This document shows, in pieces, positions 35,900 to 44,660 of a stretch of 64,000 nt of DNA. Origin of the DNA: Nitrosomonas cryotolerans ATCC 49181 (GTDB taxonomy: Bacteria > Pseudomonadota > Gammaproteobacteria > Burkholderiales > Nitrosomonadaceae); the NCBI RefSeq assembly GCF_900143275.1, contig NZ_FSRO01000001.1, positions 496,001 to 560,000 of the forward strand, read 5' to 3'. Numbering within the stretch: the stretch's first letter is position 1; every line of letters starts with the position of its first letter. The notes beneath the pieces were generated by a model. The model saw nothing but the letters and a program-made list of their open reading frames with translations. It had not been told where the DNA came from and did no database searches. Position numbers and translations under genes: made by a program.

Positions 35900-36568
35900 A
35901 TGAATAAAATAGTGTCAATTATTTGTATTATATTGATGGTAACAGGTTGCGCCGGTCCCAAGCGCACGGTGCTGCAAGGCGTCAATGATGCTGGCCCGGG
36001 AGTGGTTGTTAACCCTTTGCCGGCGGCCGAACGTATGACAATCGGGATTGCCCGTTTTACCAATGAATCGATTTTTGGTAGTGGCTTGTTTACAGATGCA
36101 GCCGGTGATCGTATTGGCAAGCAGGCTGCAGATTTATTGGCGAGACACCTGATGGCGACGCAGCGCTTTAATGTTGTCGAACGTCAGGATATGAGTAAAT
36201 TAGCTGCCGAAGCGAATCTGATGGGTCTTGGTGAGGCGCAGTTTAAACAAAACCTGGCAGGTGTGGATGCCTTGATCCTTGGATCCGTTGTTGAACTGGG
36301 GCGTGATACGACCGGAAGTAGCTGGTTGATCGGTAAGAAAAAAACGCAGCGCGCCCGCGCTCGTGTTGTACTGAGGCTGGTTGATCCGAAAACAGGCCAG
36401 TTGTTTTATACTCAGGAAGGTTCTGGAGAAGCTGATTTATCATCCAGCAGCACGCTGGGTTTTGGTGGTGCTACGGGTTTTGACTCGACGTTGGAAGGAA
36501 AGGCAATTGACGCCGCAATTGTTAATATGATTAATAACGTTGTGTTGACGCTGGATGCCCGTCGCTAA
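35900..36568 (+). CDS. CsgG/LpoB-like outer-membrane lipoprotein
   Basis: A 222-residue lipoprotein: signal peptide with lipobox VTGC at about residue 17, then a CsgG-type domain (IGIARFTNESI...LLARHLMATQRFNVVERQDM...GVDALILGSVVELG). It is shorter than the true CsgG in this window (330 aa). It is followed by DUF4810 and DUF799 lipoproteins, a trio seen in Neisseria and other proteobacteria and thought to form an outer-membrane assembly. AGGA precedes the ATG. The function of the trio is not established. Confidence 0.85.
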   Translation: MNKIVSIICIILMVTGCAGPKRTVLQGVNDAGPGVVVNPLPAAERMTIGIARFTNESIFGSGLFTDAAGDRIGKQAADLLARHLMATQRFNVVERQDMSKLAAEANLMGLGEAQFKQNLAGVDALILGSVVELGRDTTGSSWLIGKKKTQRARARVVLRLVDPKTGQLFYTQEGSGEADLSSSSTLGFGGATGFDSTLEGKAIDAAIVNMINNVVLTLDARR

Positions 36569-36589
36569 TGGAATCTGGTAATAGATAAC

Positions 36590-37018
36590 ATGCAGCGCAG
36601 ACACGGCTATTATCCGGGCGGCGTATTGAGGCTGGTCTATTTTCAATGCTGCGGCGTTATTATACTGGCAGCCGGTCTGATTGGCTGTGGTACACCCACA
36701 ATCTATCATTGGGGGAAATTTGAATCCGGTCTTTATGATCGCTATGTGAATGAAGATCATGCGCAAGCGGATATCTATTTATTTGAAACCGTTCACGCGG
36801 CTGAACAGCAGAATCTCAGAGTGCCTCCTGGCGCGTATGCAGACTACGGCTTTCTTTTGTTCCAGCGCGGCGATTATGATGGCGCGAAAGCCTGCTTTGA
36901 AAAAGAGAAGCACCTATTTCCTGAGTCAAGTGCGCTGATGACACAGTTGATCGAACGTATTGAGAAAAAGACCGCCGGTACAACTAAAGATAATCAATCA
37001 CAGGCAATGCCAAGATAA
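36590..37018 (+). CDS. DUF4810-type lipoprotein
   Basis: A 142-residue protein with a hydrophobic N-terminus and lipobox LIGC near residue 33, then YHWGKFESGLYDRYVN and a helical, TPR-like remainder (GAYADYGFLLFQRGDYDGAKACFEKE). This matches the DUF4810 family found between CsgG-like and DUF799 genes. Spacing to neighbours is 21 and 11 bp, so all three are one operon. Confidence 0.82.
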   Translation: MQRRHGYYPGGVLRLVYFQCCGVIILAAGLIGCGTPTIYHWGKFESGLYDRYVNEDHAQADIYLFETVHAAEQQNLRVPPGAYADYGFLLFQRGDYDGAKACFEKEKHLFPESSALMTQLIERIEKKTAGTTKDNQSQAMPR

Positions 37019-37029
37019 GAGACTGAGTA

Positions 37030-37680
37030 ATGAAACGTATCCTGGCTGTTGCGCTGGTCTATCTGCTTATTTTACTTTCAGGTTGTGCTGCCCAACCGAA
37101 CAAAGATAATCTGTCGCTGTTTTATGCACATCAACCTCGTTCCATTCTGGTTGTGCCGGTACTGAATGAATCTCCTGAAATCAGTGCTTCATCCGTTTTT
37201 ATTTCGACCATTACCAAACCGTTGGCAGAACGGGGATATTATGTTTTTCCGGTTTACTTAACTAGCCTGATCCTGCGTGATTTTGGATTGGCTGAGGCGG
37301 GCCATATCCATCAACTCGCCCCGCAGCGTTTATATGAATTGTTTGGTGCTGATGCTGTTCTGTTTGTGGTCATCAAGGATTGGAGTAGTCAATATCTTTT
37401 GATCCGCTCGACGGTTGTGGTTGAAGCGGAATATACGCTGATCGATACGCAAACAGGTAACACGCTCTGGCAATCCAAGCAGCGCGTTGCACAAGACTCA
37501 TCCGAAACCGGGGCAGGGCTGATAGGTATGGTCGTGTCTGCGGCAGTTAATGCCTTGTTTACTGATTATTTGCCGTTGGCAAGAAAGAGTAATGACCAGG
37601 CATTTATAGCACCGGAAGGCTTGCCGGCGGGTCCTTATCACGTTGATTTTGGTAAAGACCTGAATCAATTCAGACAGTAG
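37030..37680 (+). CDS. DUF799 (GNA1162-like) lipoprotein
   Basis: A 216-residue lipoprotein with lipobox LSGC near residue 19. The mature part (SILVVPVLNESPEISASSVF...ERGYYVFPVYL...LFGADAVLFVVIKDW) is the DUF799 fold represented by meningococcal GNA1162, a surface-associated antigen. Last gene of the CsgG-like trio. Probably anchored to the inner leaflet or surface of the outer membrane. Confidence 0.85.
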   Translation: MKRILAVALVYLLILLSGCAAQPNKDNLSLFYAHQPRSILVVPVLNESPEISASSVFISTITKPLAERGYYVFPVYLTSLILRDFGLAEAGHIHQLAPQRLYELFGADAVLFVVIKDWSSQYLLIRSTVVVEAEYTLIDTQTGNTLWQSKQRVAQDSSETGAGLIGMVVSAAVNALFTDYLPLARKSNDQAFIAPEGLPAGPYHVDFGKDLNQFRQ

Positions 37681-37846
37681 CTAATATGTGTAATCAGCAC
37701 TAGCTGTTTGCTTAAGAAACAATCAATCATATAACCACTAACATGATTTGAATAAAAAAAGTAAATGGGTGACAACGGAGTATAAACATACTGGGAATTT
37801 TTACTGAGGTTTTCTTTAGCCAGTCGTACAAGTGGGAAAAAATAAC

Positions 37847-39415
37847 ATGATAGCTGAAAAACTGAGGCACAAACAAAAACAAGCGAAGGTATCCATAGGA
37901 TCTATTTCTTCCACCGCGATTAAAGTACTCATTGCGGATGATGCGGAGGCGGCGAGTGGGACGCTATCCGATCTCATTGATCAGGCTGGATTCACCTCGA
38001 TAACCGTGACAAATGCAAAGGCAGCACTTGCATGCACTCAGCAGGAAATGCCGGATATAGTGCTGCTTGACGCGGATCTGCCGGATATGAATGGCCTGGA
38101 TGCGCTGTCGCGTATTCACTCGTTAAATAAAGCAATTCCGGTGATCATCATTACAGCGCATGGCAAAATCGATGAAGCGATTCAGGCGATCCGGATGGGT
38201 GCATACGATTATCTCACTCAACCATTTAATCATCAGGATATCCTGATGACGATACGCCGTGCCATCAAAGATAAGTGGCCTGCTCGCCGCTGTCGCGATC
38301 GGATGGCACCGTCGGATTCCTTGCTGAAATCTATGGGGGGAAGCCTTATTATTCAGCGCATTTTGAGTGAAGTAAAGCAAGTTGCGGTGACCAATTTCTC
38401 GGTTTTGGTGATGGGCGAAACCGGTGTTGGAAAAGATCTGGTAGCGCAGGCGATTCATGCGGAAAGCGCGCGTTCTGTTAAGCGATTTGTAGCGCTGGAT
38501 TGTGGCGCTATTCCGGACTCACTGATTGAAAGTGAATTATTCGGACATGAAAAAGGGGCCTATACTGGCGCGCATCAGGCTCAGATGGGTGCTTTTGAGT
38601 TGGCCTGTGGCGGCACGCTCTTTTTGGACGAAATAGGTAACATGCCCTTGACAATGCAAGGAAAGCTGCTTAGGGTTCTTGAGACGCGGCGTGTCCAGCG
38701 AATTGGCAGCACACAATACCGGGATGTCGATTTCAGAATAGTCGCGGCGACTAATGCGGATCTTGATGCGATGGTGCATCAACAACGCTTCCGTCGGGAT
38801 CTCTATCATCGCTTGGTAGAGTTTACGATTCCTATACCACCCTTGCGTGAGCGAACAGAAGATTTTGCATTCCTGGTTCATCGATTTCTGGCTAAAGCAA
38901 ATAAAGAGTTAGATAAACAAGTCAAAGGCCTGTCAGCATCCGCCTGGAAACTTGTCCGGCTTTATGATTGGCCTGGCAATGTGCGAGAATTACGTAATGA
39001 ATTACAGCGCGCCGTATTGTTGTGTGATGACAGAGATACGATAATTATGCCCGAGCATTTCAAATTGCTTGATAGACGTGGCAGGTCACCTAGGTCTTCC
39101 AGGATTGACCGTGCGGAGTTGCACGCTCCCACTCGTGACGGATCCGATGACGGGTCACGTGGCGCAGATGCATTTCATATTCCTGGTATCCCGCCTGAAC
39201 CGGATGGCAATGTATCACTTAAGGAGATGGTCAAGCAGGTAGTCGCCCAGGTAGAGCGAAAAATCCTCCTGCAGGCCCTGGAATTGACTCAAGGCAATAA
39301 GGCACAGGCTGCCCGTTTGCTTCGTATTGATTACAAGACGATTCATAACAAATTAAAAACATATCATATTTCGTCCATTCAATTTATGAAAGAGAAAGAT
39401 TCCAGGGAATGTTGA
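37847..39415 (+). CDS. NtrC-family sigma54-dependent response regulator
   Basis: A 522-residue activator. Receiver domain at about 25-140 with phosphoacceptor Asp in IVLLDADLPDMNG; AAA+ domain at about 165-400 with Walker A GETGVGKD, the sigma54-contact loop as GAYTGA (Tyr replaces the usual Phe, a known variant) and GGTLFLDEIGN; C-terminal Fis-type helix-turn-helix (GNKAQAARLLRIDYKTIHNKL). Start set at ATG 37847; a GTG at 37832 is possible. No histidine kinase is adjacent. It lies between the lipoprotein trio and the curli locus, whose promoter is a sigma54 type, so curli control is the obvious hypothesis. Confidence 0.9.
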   Translation: MIAEKLRHKQKQAKVSIGSISSTAIKVLIADDAEAASGTLSDLIDQAGFTSITVTNAKAALACTQQEMPDIVLLDADLPDMNGLDALSRIHSLNKAIPVIIITAHGKIDEAIQAIRMGAYDYLTQPFNHQDILMTIRRAIKDKWPARRCRDRMAPSDSLLKSMGGSLIIQRILSEVKQVAVTNFSVLVMGETGVGKDLVAQAIHAESARSVKRFVALDCGAIPDSLIESELFGHEKGAYTGAHQAQMGAFELACGGTLFLDEIGNMPLTMQGKLLRVLETRRVQRIGSTQYRDVDFRIVAATNADLDAMVHQQRFRRDLYHRLVEFTIPIPPLRERTEDFAFLVHRFLAKANKELDKQVKGLSASAWKLVRLYDWPGNVRELRNELQRAVLLCDDRDTIIMPEHFKLLDRRGRSPRSSRIDRAELHAPTRDGSDDGSRGADAFHIPGIPPEPDGNVSLKEMVKQVVAQVERKILLQALELTQGNKAQAARLLRIDYKTIHNKLKTYHISSIQFMKEKDSREC

Positions 39416-39580
39416 TGATCGGCGATATGGTGTCTTGTCGTTGATGCCAATCTAATGATAATCATGCATAAGGTGGTTCCGCCGAATAGGGGTAAGCCGT
39501 AGTCTTGACACCGGATGCTCAGCAGGGTGTTCTCGGTATTATCGATGATATCGCTTGTTCTCTTCGCTTGCGAGTCGACT

Positions 39581-40489
39581 CTAGGGAGCGGAGGGGTCGT
39601 AAGTGGGGCCGCTGGGTGGTGGATCCGGGTCGTAGACTGTGATGCCGCTTTGGGTTACAGACAGCGCTTGGTCTAAGGACGCGCCGGTGCCGTAATGAGT
39701 GATAGCCAGTCTATTGTTGGTGCCTTGCTGCAAGATGGTCAGTGTTCCACCATCCTGGTCGATTAATGTGACCTGTCCGCCGGTGCCTGATTGCGTGATG
39801 GATGCGCTACCTCCTGTCATGCCGGTTACACTCGCGATGTTGGCAGAACCAGTCTGCTCTATTGTGAGACCTGGACCATTGTATTCGCTGCTGGTCACGA
39901 GGGTGGCTTCGTGACCGCCCGCGCCGCCTTGAGTGATGGTCAAAGCACCTGTGGTCAGGGCCGCATGAGTTGCCACCAGCGTGCTTGCGGCTGCTCCGTT
40001 TTGGATGATGGTGGCTAGCAGACTCGCGCTACTGTTCTGGGTTAGTGTCGCTGAATTGGTGTCGCTGCCCTCCTGGGTTATCTTCGCCGTATGGCTGCTG
40101 CTCATCTGGCTGATGGAAGCGGTATTGCTGCTGGTGGTCTGGTAGATTTCCGCCCTGTTTCCGCTTGCGCCGCTTTGGCTGATATGAGCCAGGTTATCTG
40201 AGACGGCTGCGCCCGGTGTCCAGACATCGGTGGCATAGGTTGCGCCCTGACCGATTCGTATCGTTTGATTGATGCCCCCCTGTGTGATTGGACTGGCACC
40301 CCCAATCTTGTTTTCCAGACCGGTGCCTACCTGATAAATATCAATCAGGCTGCTGGTGGTATTGGCAGTATCGATGTTGATACGGCTCTGGCCGCTGCCT
40401 TGAATCTGGATACTGTTTTCGGCCAGTGCGGCTGTCTCGATGAAGAGCCATGCACTGGCTGCCAGAAAAAGCAGAGTTCTCCTATGCAT
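39581..40489 (-). CDS. Curlin-repeat protein (second subunit, CsgB-like position)
   Basis: A 302-residue protein with signal peptide (MHRRTLLFLAASAWLF...ALAEN) and many degenerate curlin repeats of the type ..I.Q.G..N.A.I.Q (HISQSGASGNRAEIYQ, SISQMSSSHTAKITQ, SITQSGTGGQVTLIDQ). The C-terminal tail is proline-rich. The start at 40489 is the one that gives a signal peptide; a longer frame to 40558 only reads into a MITE. The MITE lies 4 bp upstream of this ATG and separates it from AGGA after csgG, so translation may be impaired. It is probably the minor or nucleator curli subunit, but assignment to CsgA or CsgB is open. Confidence 0.8.
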   Translation of the reverse strand: MHRRTLLFLAASAWLFIETAALAENSIQIQGSGQSRINIDTANTTSSLIDIYQVGTGLENKIGGASPITQGGINQTIRIGQGATYATDVWTPGAAVSDNLAHISQSGASGNRAEIYQTTSSNTASISQMSSSHTAKITQEGSDTNSATLTQNSSASLLATIIQNGAAASTLVATHAALTTGALTITQGGAGGHEATLVTSSEYNGPGLTIEQTGSANIASVTGMTGGSASITQSGTGGQVTLIDQDGGTLTILQQGTNNRLAITHYGTGASLDQALSVTQSGITVYDPDPPPSGPTYDPSAP

Positions 40490-40493
40490 ATGA

Positions 40494-40603
40494 AAGACCG
40501 CTGCATAACTGTGTTTTTGAGCTTTTCTGATTACTTGCAGCATTGATAAATCAAACACTTAAAACCTTGCCCAGCCCGAGATAACCAGTTATGCAGCGGT
40601 CTT
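40494..40603. mobile_element. MITE-like element B, copy 2
   Basis: A 110-bp element with inverted ends AAGACCGCTGCATAACTG / CAGTTATGCAGCGGTCTT and a target duplication TATGA on both sides (40489-40493 and 40604-40608). It is the reverse of the copy at 10588-10698 and is inserted between csgG and the second curlin gene. Confidence 0.92.
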
Positions 40604-40621
40604 TATGATTAATCATTCCTG

Positions 40622-41614
40622 TTAATCATTATGGTGAGTGGCTGCATCCACGCCGGTGGCCGCTGGTATTTCAGATGTTGTGTCGGGGGGCGCCATGCGG
40701 AAACCTTCCAGTTCCCCGTTGGAACCATAAACGGGAACGGCCTTGGCGTGTTTTTCTTCCAGATAATGCCGGATCAGCCGCTGACCCAGTGTCGGGTTTT
40801 GAAATGACCACAAACCATCGATGGCACCCTCCATAATCATACTGTAGACGCCGCGTTCGATTGCTTCGAGTACGGCCATTTGAGGCGGTTCGTTAGAGCT
40901 GAAGCCGGCTTCAGCTTCCAGCAATTCCTTAAAGCCGACAAACTTGAAAACACTGGCATCCAGTTTAACTGAAAAAATGGTTTTTGAAGTCTGCACGGAT
41001 TTCAATACGCGACCGTCCTGTACTGCCACCGCGCGCAGGAAAATGGTGACTGTATCCCGCTGGAATTGCGTATCGCCACCGATGCCCAGATATTTTGCCC
41101 CGAGCCCACCGGTGAGTAGATTGGTTTCATAGGCAATGATGCCGCCATCGAGAATAACCGGTGCGTAGATCATAGGGGGGAGGGGGGGCAGCTTGCTCAG
41201 ATCTTCTCTGGACATGTATTGCATGCGTGTCTGACGGATAATTTTACGTTCATTCAATAAATTAGGGAGGGATTCTCGCTCCACCACGGTGAACCATTTT
41301 CCTTGCCCGGCATCTTCCAGTGCCTTGATGAGCATGGACGTGGCACCTTGTGTGACAGCGGTGGAATAATTCAGTGTGCTGGTCGCTGATTGCTTGTATT
41401 GTCCGGTCTGATCGCGGAATTTATACACCGCCACGATAATTTTTTCAGCCGGCGGCGGCAGCGCTAACAGATCATCGATAACCTGGGATCGATAACCAAT
41501 TTGAGCCTTGGAAGAGCTGATCGGCTGGAATAGCGTGGTGCAGCCGGTCATGGCGATCGCTGCTGTGGCCAACAAAATGCCCAGGCGTGGTGCAATTGGT
41601 AAGGCAATGGACAT
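40622..41614 (-). CDS. csgG: Curli secretion channel lipoprotein CsgG
   Basis: A 330-residue lipoprotein (lipobox MTGC near residue 25) with the full CsgG domain: KIIVAVYKFRDQTGQYK, GKWFTVVERESLPNLLNERKI and APVILDGGIIAYETN. It forms the outer-membrane pore for curli subunits. A C-terminal extension after the helix (VYGSNGELEGF...) is longer than in E. coli CsgG (277 aa). Neighbours csgF and two curlin genes on the same strand confirm the locus. No csgE is seen. Confidence 0.93.
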   Translation of the reverse strand: MSIALPIAPRLGILLATAAIAMTGCTTLFQPISSSKAQIGYRSQVIDDLLALPPPAEKIIVAVYKFRDQTGQYKQSATSTLNYSTAVTQGATSMLIKALEDAGQGKWFTVVERESLPNLLNERKIIRQTRMQYMSREDLSKLPPLPPMIYAPVILDGGIIAYETNLLTGGLGAKYLGIGGDTQFQRDTVTIFLRAVAVQDGRVLKSVQTSKTIFSVKLDASVFKFVGFKELLEAEAGFSSNEPPQMAVLEAIERGVYSMIMEGAIDGLWSFQNPTLGQRLIRHYLEEKHAKAVPVYGSNGELEGFRMAPPDTTSEIPAATGVDAATHHND

Positions 41615-41669
41615 GATGATATTCGATGAATGTGTAATTTAAGGGAATCAGACGCCTGTCTGGCAGACA

Positions 41670-41765
41670 GGGGTATTAAAAATTTGGAATGCTGATGCGG
41701 TACGCTAAAAAATCAGCATTTTGTAGTGAGTGTTCATGGTATTAAAAATTCGGAATGCTGATTAC
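41670..41765. repeat. Short duplication of the csgF 3' end
   Basis: GTATTAAAAATTTGGAATGC at 41671 repeats the csgF end at 41740 (GTATTAAAAATTCGGAATGC) about 70 bp away in the csgF-csgG gap. A small hairpin CCTGTC/GACAGG precedes it (about 41653-41669). Confidence 0.7.
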
Positions 41766-42191
41766 GGAGCGGCCCCCGGTTACATTATCCACAATGGTAA
41801 CGGTGGTGGCGTTCAGTGCGGTTTCGACACTGATGGTATTGATACCGGTATCAATGGCGGTATTATCTGCCGCGTCGCTGCCGAAGGCCTTGCTAACCAG
41901 ACGGCTGGCCAGTGCCGACATGACCAGTCGATTGACCTGCTCGGCAAATAGGCGGGCGCTGTCGGGTTTTTCTGATCCTGGCGATGCGGTTGTGGGTGGT
42001 GGGGTCTTTTTGGTAGGTGCCGTATGGTCGTTCTGTGCATTGGCATTGGATAGCAGGTAGCCGCCGTTTATCGGATTACCCCCGAAGGAGGGATTAACGA
42101 AGCCTTGTACCAGCTCACTTGCCTGCGCTGATAGGGGGAATAAGAAGCTGATGAAAATCAGGAATAAAGTGTTTTTTTTGAACAAATACAT
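41742..42191 (-). CDS. csgF: Curli assembly protein CsgF
   Basis: A 149-residue secreted protein: signal peptide to SAQA, then ELVQGFVNPSFGGNPINGGY, the conserved CsgF segment that binds inside CsgG. The C-terminus (ATTVTIVDNVTGGRSVISIPNF) is also CsgF-like. It helps surface exposure of curli nucleation. A proline/threonine-rich linker (about residues 58-75) is longer than in E. coli. Lies between the large curlin gene and csgG. Confidence 0.9.
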   Translation of the reverse strand: MYLFKKNTLFLIFISFLFPLSAQASELVQGFVNPSFGGNPINGGYLLSNANAQNDHTAPTKKTPPPTTASPGSEKPDSARLFAEQVNRLVMSALASRLVSKAFGSDAADNTAIDTGINTISVETALNATTVTIVDNVTGGRSVISIPNF

Positions 42192-42277
42192 AAGAATGAT
42201 TCCGAGACCGGATGATCGATAGGCTCATCCGGTTGTGAAATGAATGTTCCGGAAAAGCAATTCCGGGATTACCGTAC

Positions 42278-43498
42278 CTAAATAGTCAGATTGAGTGTTG
42301 CTGGTGTTCCACTGACACCGATTGCATCCAGGTTGAAGATTCCGCTTGAACCGTTGCTGGAGGTGACCGCCGCACTCTGAAAGTCACCATTCTGGTTAAT
42401 GGTCGCGTTTGTCGCTGATCCGCCGCTCAGGGTCAGGGTTGAATCGTTCATGAGAGCGTCCTGGTTAATGGTTAAGGTGCCCGCGGTAAAACTGGTGACG
42501 ATGAGAGTATTGCTGGTACCGTCAGAATTCAAGGTTAATGTGCCCCCGTTTGCAATGGCGGTGGTGTTGTTGGCGTCTCCTTCCGCATTGACGTAGACAT
42601 TATTACCCGTGCCGGTATTATTAATCGTTAGGGTGCCGCTGCCATTAACATGGGCTTTAACCGTTCCGGTGGCCTGTGTTAAAGCAAGCGTGCCCGTGCC
42701 GGCATTGATCAGGTCGGCTGTTCCCGTGATGGTGGCCGCACCGGCGTTACCGTTGTCTCCTGCCGCGTTCACGTAGGTATTACCGCTATTGCTTTGCGTG
42801 ATGGTGAGCGCACCGTCGTCACCGTTGGTATTGGTCAGGATGGTGCCGGTACTGCCGGCATCTGTTCTGAACTGGGTAATGGCAATGGTATGCGTGCCGT
42901 CATGAACGACAGTCGCCGTGCCACTGGTTCCTGCAGCAGTGATGTCATTCCCCTGATTGATCGTAACAGCACCAGAACCGCTCTGGGTAACCTCCGCAGT
43001 GAAACCAGCTCCTTTGCCCCCACCGGCGGCGGCATAACCCTGGTTGATTGTGACGAGACCAGAACCGGTGCCTGAATTTAATGTTACGGTATTACCATCG
43101 CTATTCTGACTGATTCTGAAGTTATTATTATCGGTGACCGTGCCTGTGACCGCGTTACCTTTGGTTGCCGCGCTTTCTGTCCAGACAGTTCCGTTCCAGA
43201 AAGCACCCTGACCGATATGAGCCGTACCTGCCACGTTTCCGTTTAAAACCAATTTTTTGAGGGTTTGGCCCACCTGGTTCTTTTCCCCGTCTCCGTTGCC
43301 GTCGCCACTACCTACCTGATAGATCGACACGATTTTGTTTGATCCGCTGGAGTTGATATCGGCAGCGTTACCGGTACCGTTATTGGTTGTGGCAGCTTCA
43401 AAGGTGACTGTGTTATCGGCTGCGCCTGCACTACCGTAAGCCAGCGCCAGTGCGATGGCGGTTGTAATCGTGGCTATTTTCTTAAATGGTGTTTGCAT
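42278..43498 (-). CDS. Large curlin-like repeat subunit
   Basis: A 406-residue secreted protein: signal peptide to GSAGA, then glycine/asparagine/threonine-rich beta-repeats (SGSGAVTINQGND, DGALTITQSNSGNTYVN, NGSGTLTINNTGTGNNVYVN) that follow a curlin-like G.(L/V)TI.Q..(G)N pattern but with fewer Gln than E. coli CsgA. Its N-terminal SSGSNKIVSIYQVGSG matches the equivalent block of the second curlin. First gene of the curli operon, with a sigma54 promoter about 90 bp upstream. Probably the main fibre subunit. Confidence 0.82.
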   Translation of the reverse strand: MQTPFKKIATITTAIALALAYGSAGAADNTVTFEAATTNNGTGNAADINSSGSNKIVSIYQVGSGDGNGDGEKNQVGQTLKKLVLNGNVAGTAHIGQGAFWNGTVWTESAATKGNAVTGTVTDNNNFRISQNSDGNTVTLNSGTGSGLVTINQGYAAAGGGKGAGFTAEVTQSGSGAVTINQGNDITAAGTSGTATVVHDGTHTIAITQFRTDAGSTGTILTNTNGDDGALTITQSNSGNTYVNAAGDNGNAGAATITGTADLINAGTGTLALTQATGTVKAHVNGSGTLTINNTGTGNNVYVNAEGDANNTTAIANGGTLTLNSDGTSNTLIVTSFTAGTLTINQDALMNDSTLTLSGGSATNATINQNGDFQSAAVTSSNGSSGIFNLDAIGVSGTPATLNLTI

Positions 43499-43585
43499 TC
43501 TTACTCTCCAAATATATGGTTAACCCGTTTTATTATGATCCTGCATGTGAATTGTGGGGTTAAGCAGGCCTCATCTAGCAACAAC

Positions 43586-43600
43586 GCAAATAGCGTGCCA
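43586..43600 (-). promoter_or_regulatory. Sigma54 (-24/-12) promoter of the curli operon
   Basis: On the minus strand the sequence reads TGGCACG-CTAT-TTGC, an exact match to the RpoN consensus with the correct 4-base spacer. It lies about 90 bp upstream of the large curlin start. The NtrC-family gene 4 kb away is a candidate activator. Confidence 0.85.
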
Positions 43601-44284
43601 TATAATTTGATTGCAGAGTGTTACAGGATGTTAATATATAACATATTGTTTATAAAGATTATTGTATGCTAACTGAGATATCAGAAAGAAGGCTGGAAAA
43701 GAATTCGGGTGGGTAATTGTGATGCATGATTCCCTATCTATGGAATCGATGCTATAGCGTGTGGTGGCTGCCGGGTGCCGTATTATCCTCTCAACTGGCG
43801 GGCTTAAGTGTGGAGGAAAGGTGAAAGGTGGCGCAGTACGCAGTAGAAAGGGCGCAGTATTGAAAAACCGAAACAGTCTGTGGGGAAAGTGACCGTGCGT
43901 TCAGTGCAGGCCCGCCATCGGGCGAGAATCTGAAATCAGTGTTACTTAAAATCCTGGATGATCTTTTGACAGATAGTAATTGCGAACGGGCTTTAGCAGG
44001 CGATCTCTAGGCGCCAGGCCTCAGAGCACTGTCTCCTGCCTCGTTTATAGACCTGAACACCAACCAGAAAACGACAGCTAATTCAGGTTTATATTTGAAC
44101 TGCTGAGAAGTTTGGGTTTTGTGCATCCTTCGCTGGAAAATTTTTTTCGAGTGAAATGATACCTGGTCTGATGCCAGTGTTTGGTTCAATGACAAGAATC
44201 TTGAGGCATGGGCTTCAGCGCCTCGGCCGTTGCAAGAAATTCATTTCTAATTTTCAATTCTAAAGTAGGATATGATAATCCAGT
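43601..44284. other. Intergenic region upstream of curli
   Basis: About 680 bp without a credible gene. It should contain enhancer sites for a sigma54 activator; none is recognisable by eye. Short frames here have no ribosome-binding site. Confidence 0.4.
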
Positions 44285-44510
44285 GTGGGGAGTGGAAGCA
44301 ACTTTGTTATACAATACGTGTGTCGAATGTGGGTACGCAGAAAATGCAGACCTCGATGCGGTCGGTCATCAATATTCTAAGGGTAGGGCATATCCAGCTC
44401 GCCTGCCAAGTAAACGATGCAGTCATGTCGTCAGCAACAGAAACTCATCGAAGTAGAGGCAGCAGAAATCTCTTGTATTTAAGCGGGGGAGGGATGATGT
44501 CAAGTATAAT
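44285..44510 (+). pseudogene. tnpB: TnpB 3' remnant
   Basis: Codes CVECGYAENADLDAVG, a TnpB zinc-ribbon/RuvC-III fragment, and continues with a tail similar to the remnant at 35540-35668 (CAGCTCGCCTGCCAAGT, GATGCAGTCATGTCGTCAGC, then a GCGGGGGAG right-end motif). Frame is broken and the N-terminal part is absent. Confidence 0.75.
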
Positions 44511-44557
44511 GTTACTCTAAGAGACTAATCAAGCTCTAATAAGCATTAGATTGAATT

Positions 44558-44577
44558 ATGCCAGTTACTACTGGCAT
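44558..44577. promoter_or_regulatory. Perfect 8-bp inverted repeat upstream of gspG
   Basis: ATGCCAGT-TACT-ACTGGCAT, followed by TTGTTTTG. It could be a weak terminator or an operator for the secretion operon that starts about 80 bp downstream. Confidence 0.45.
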
Positions 44578-44660
44578 TGTTTTGTATTACATGGATTGCT
44601 TTTTTCCTGTATTTTAGAAATTTTATCAAAGCAACGAACTCATCTAAAAGGATTAAAATA

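Noticed and set aside
40490..40558. Extended N-terminus of the second curlin
   Set aside because: These codons lie mainly inside MITE B; the signal peptide starts at 40489.
44571..44590. Possible sigma54 promoter upstream of gspG (TGGCATTGTTTTGTA)
   Set aside because: The -12 GC is missing and the -24 box is imperfect, unlike the exact match before the curli operon.
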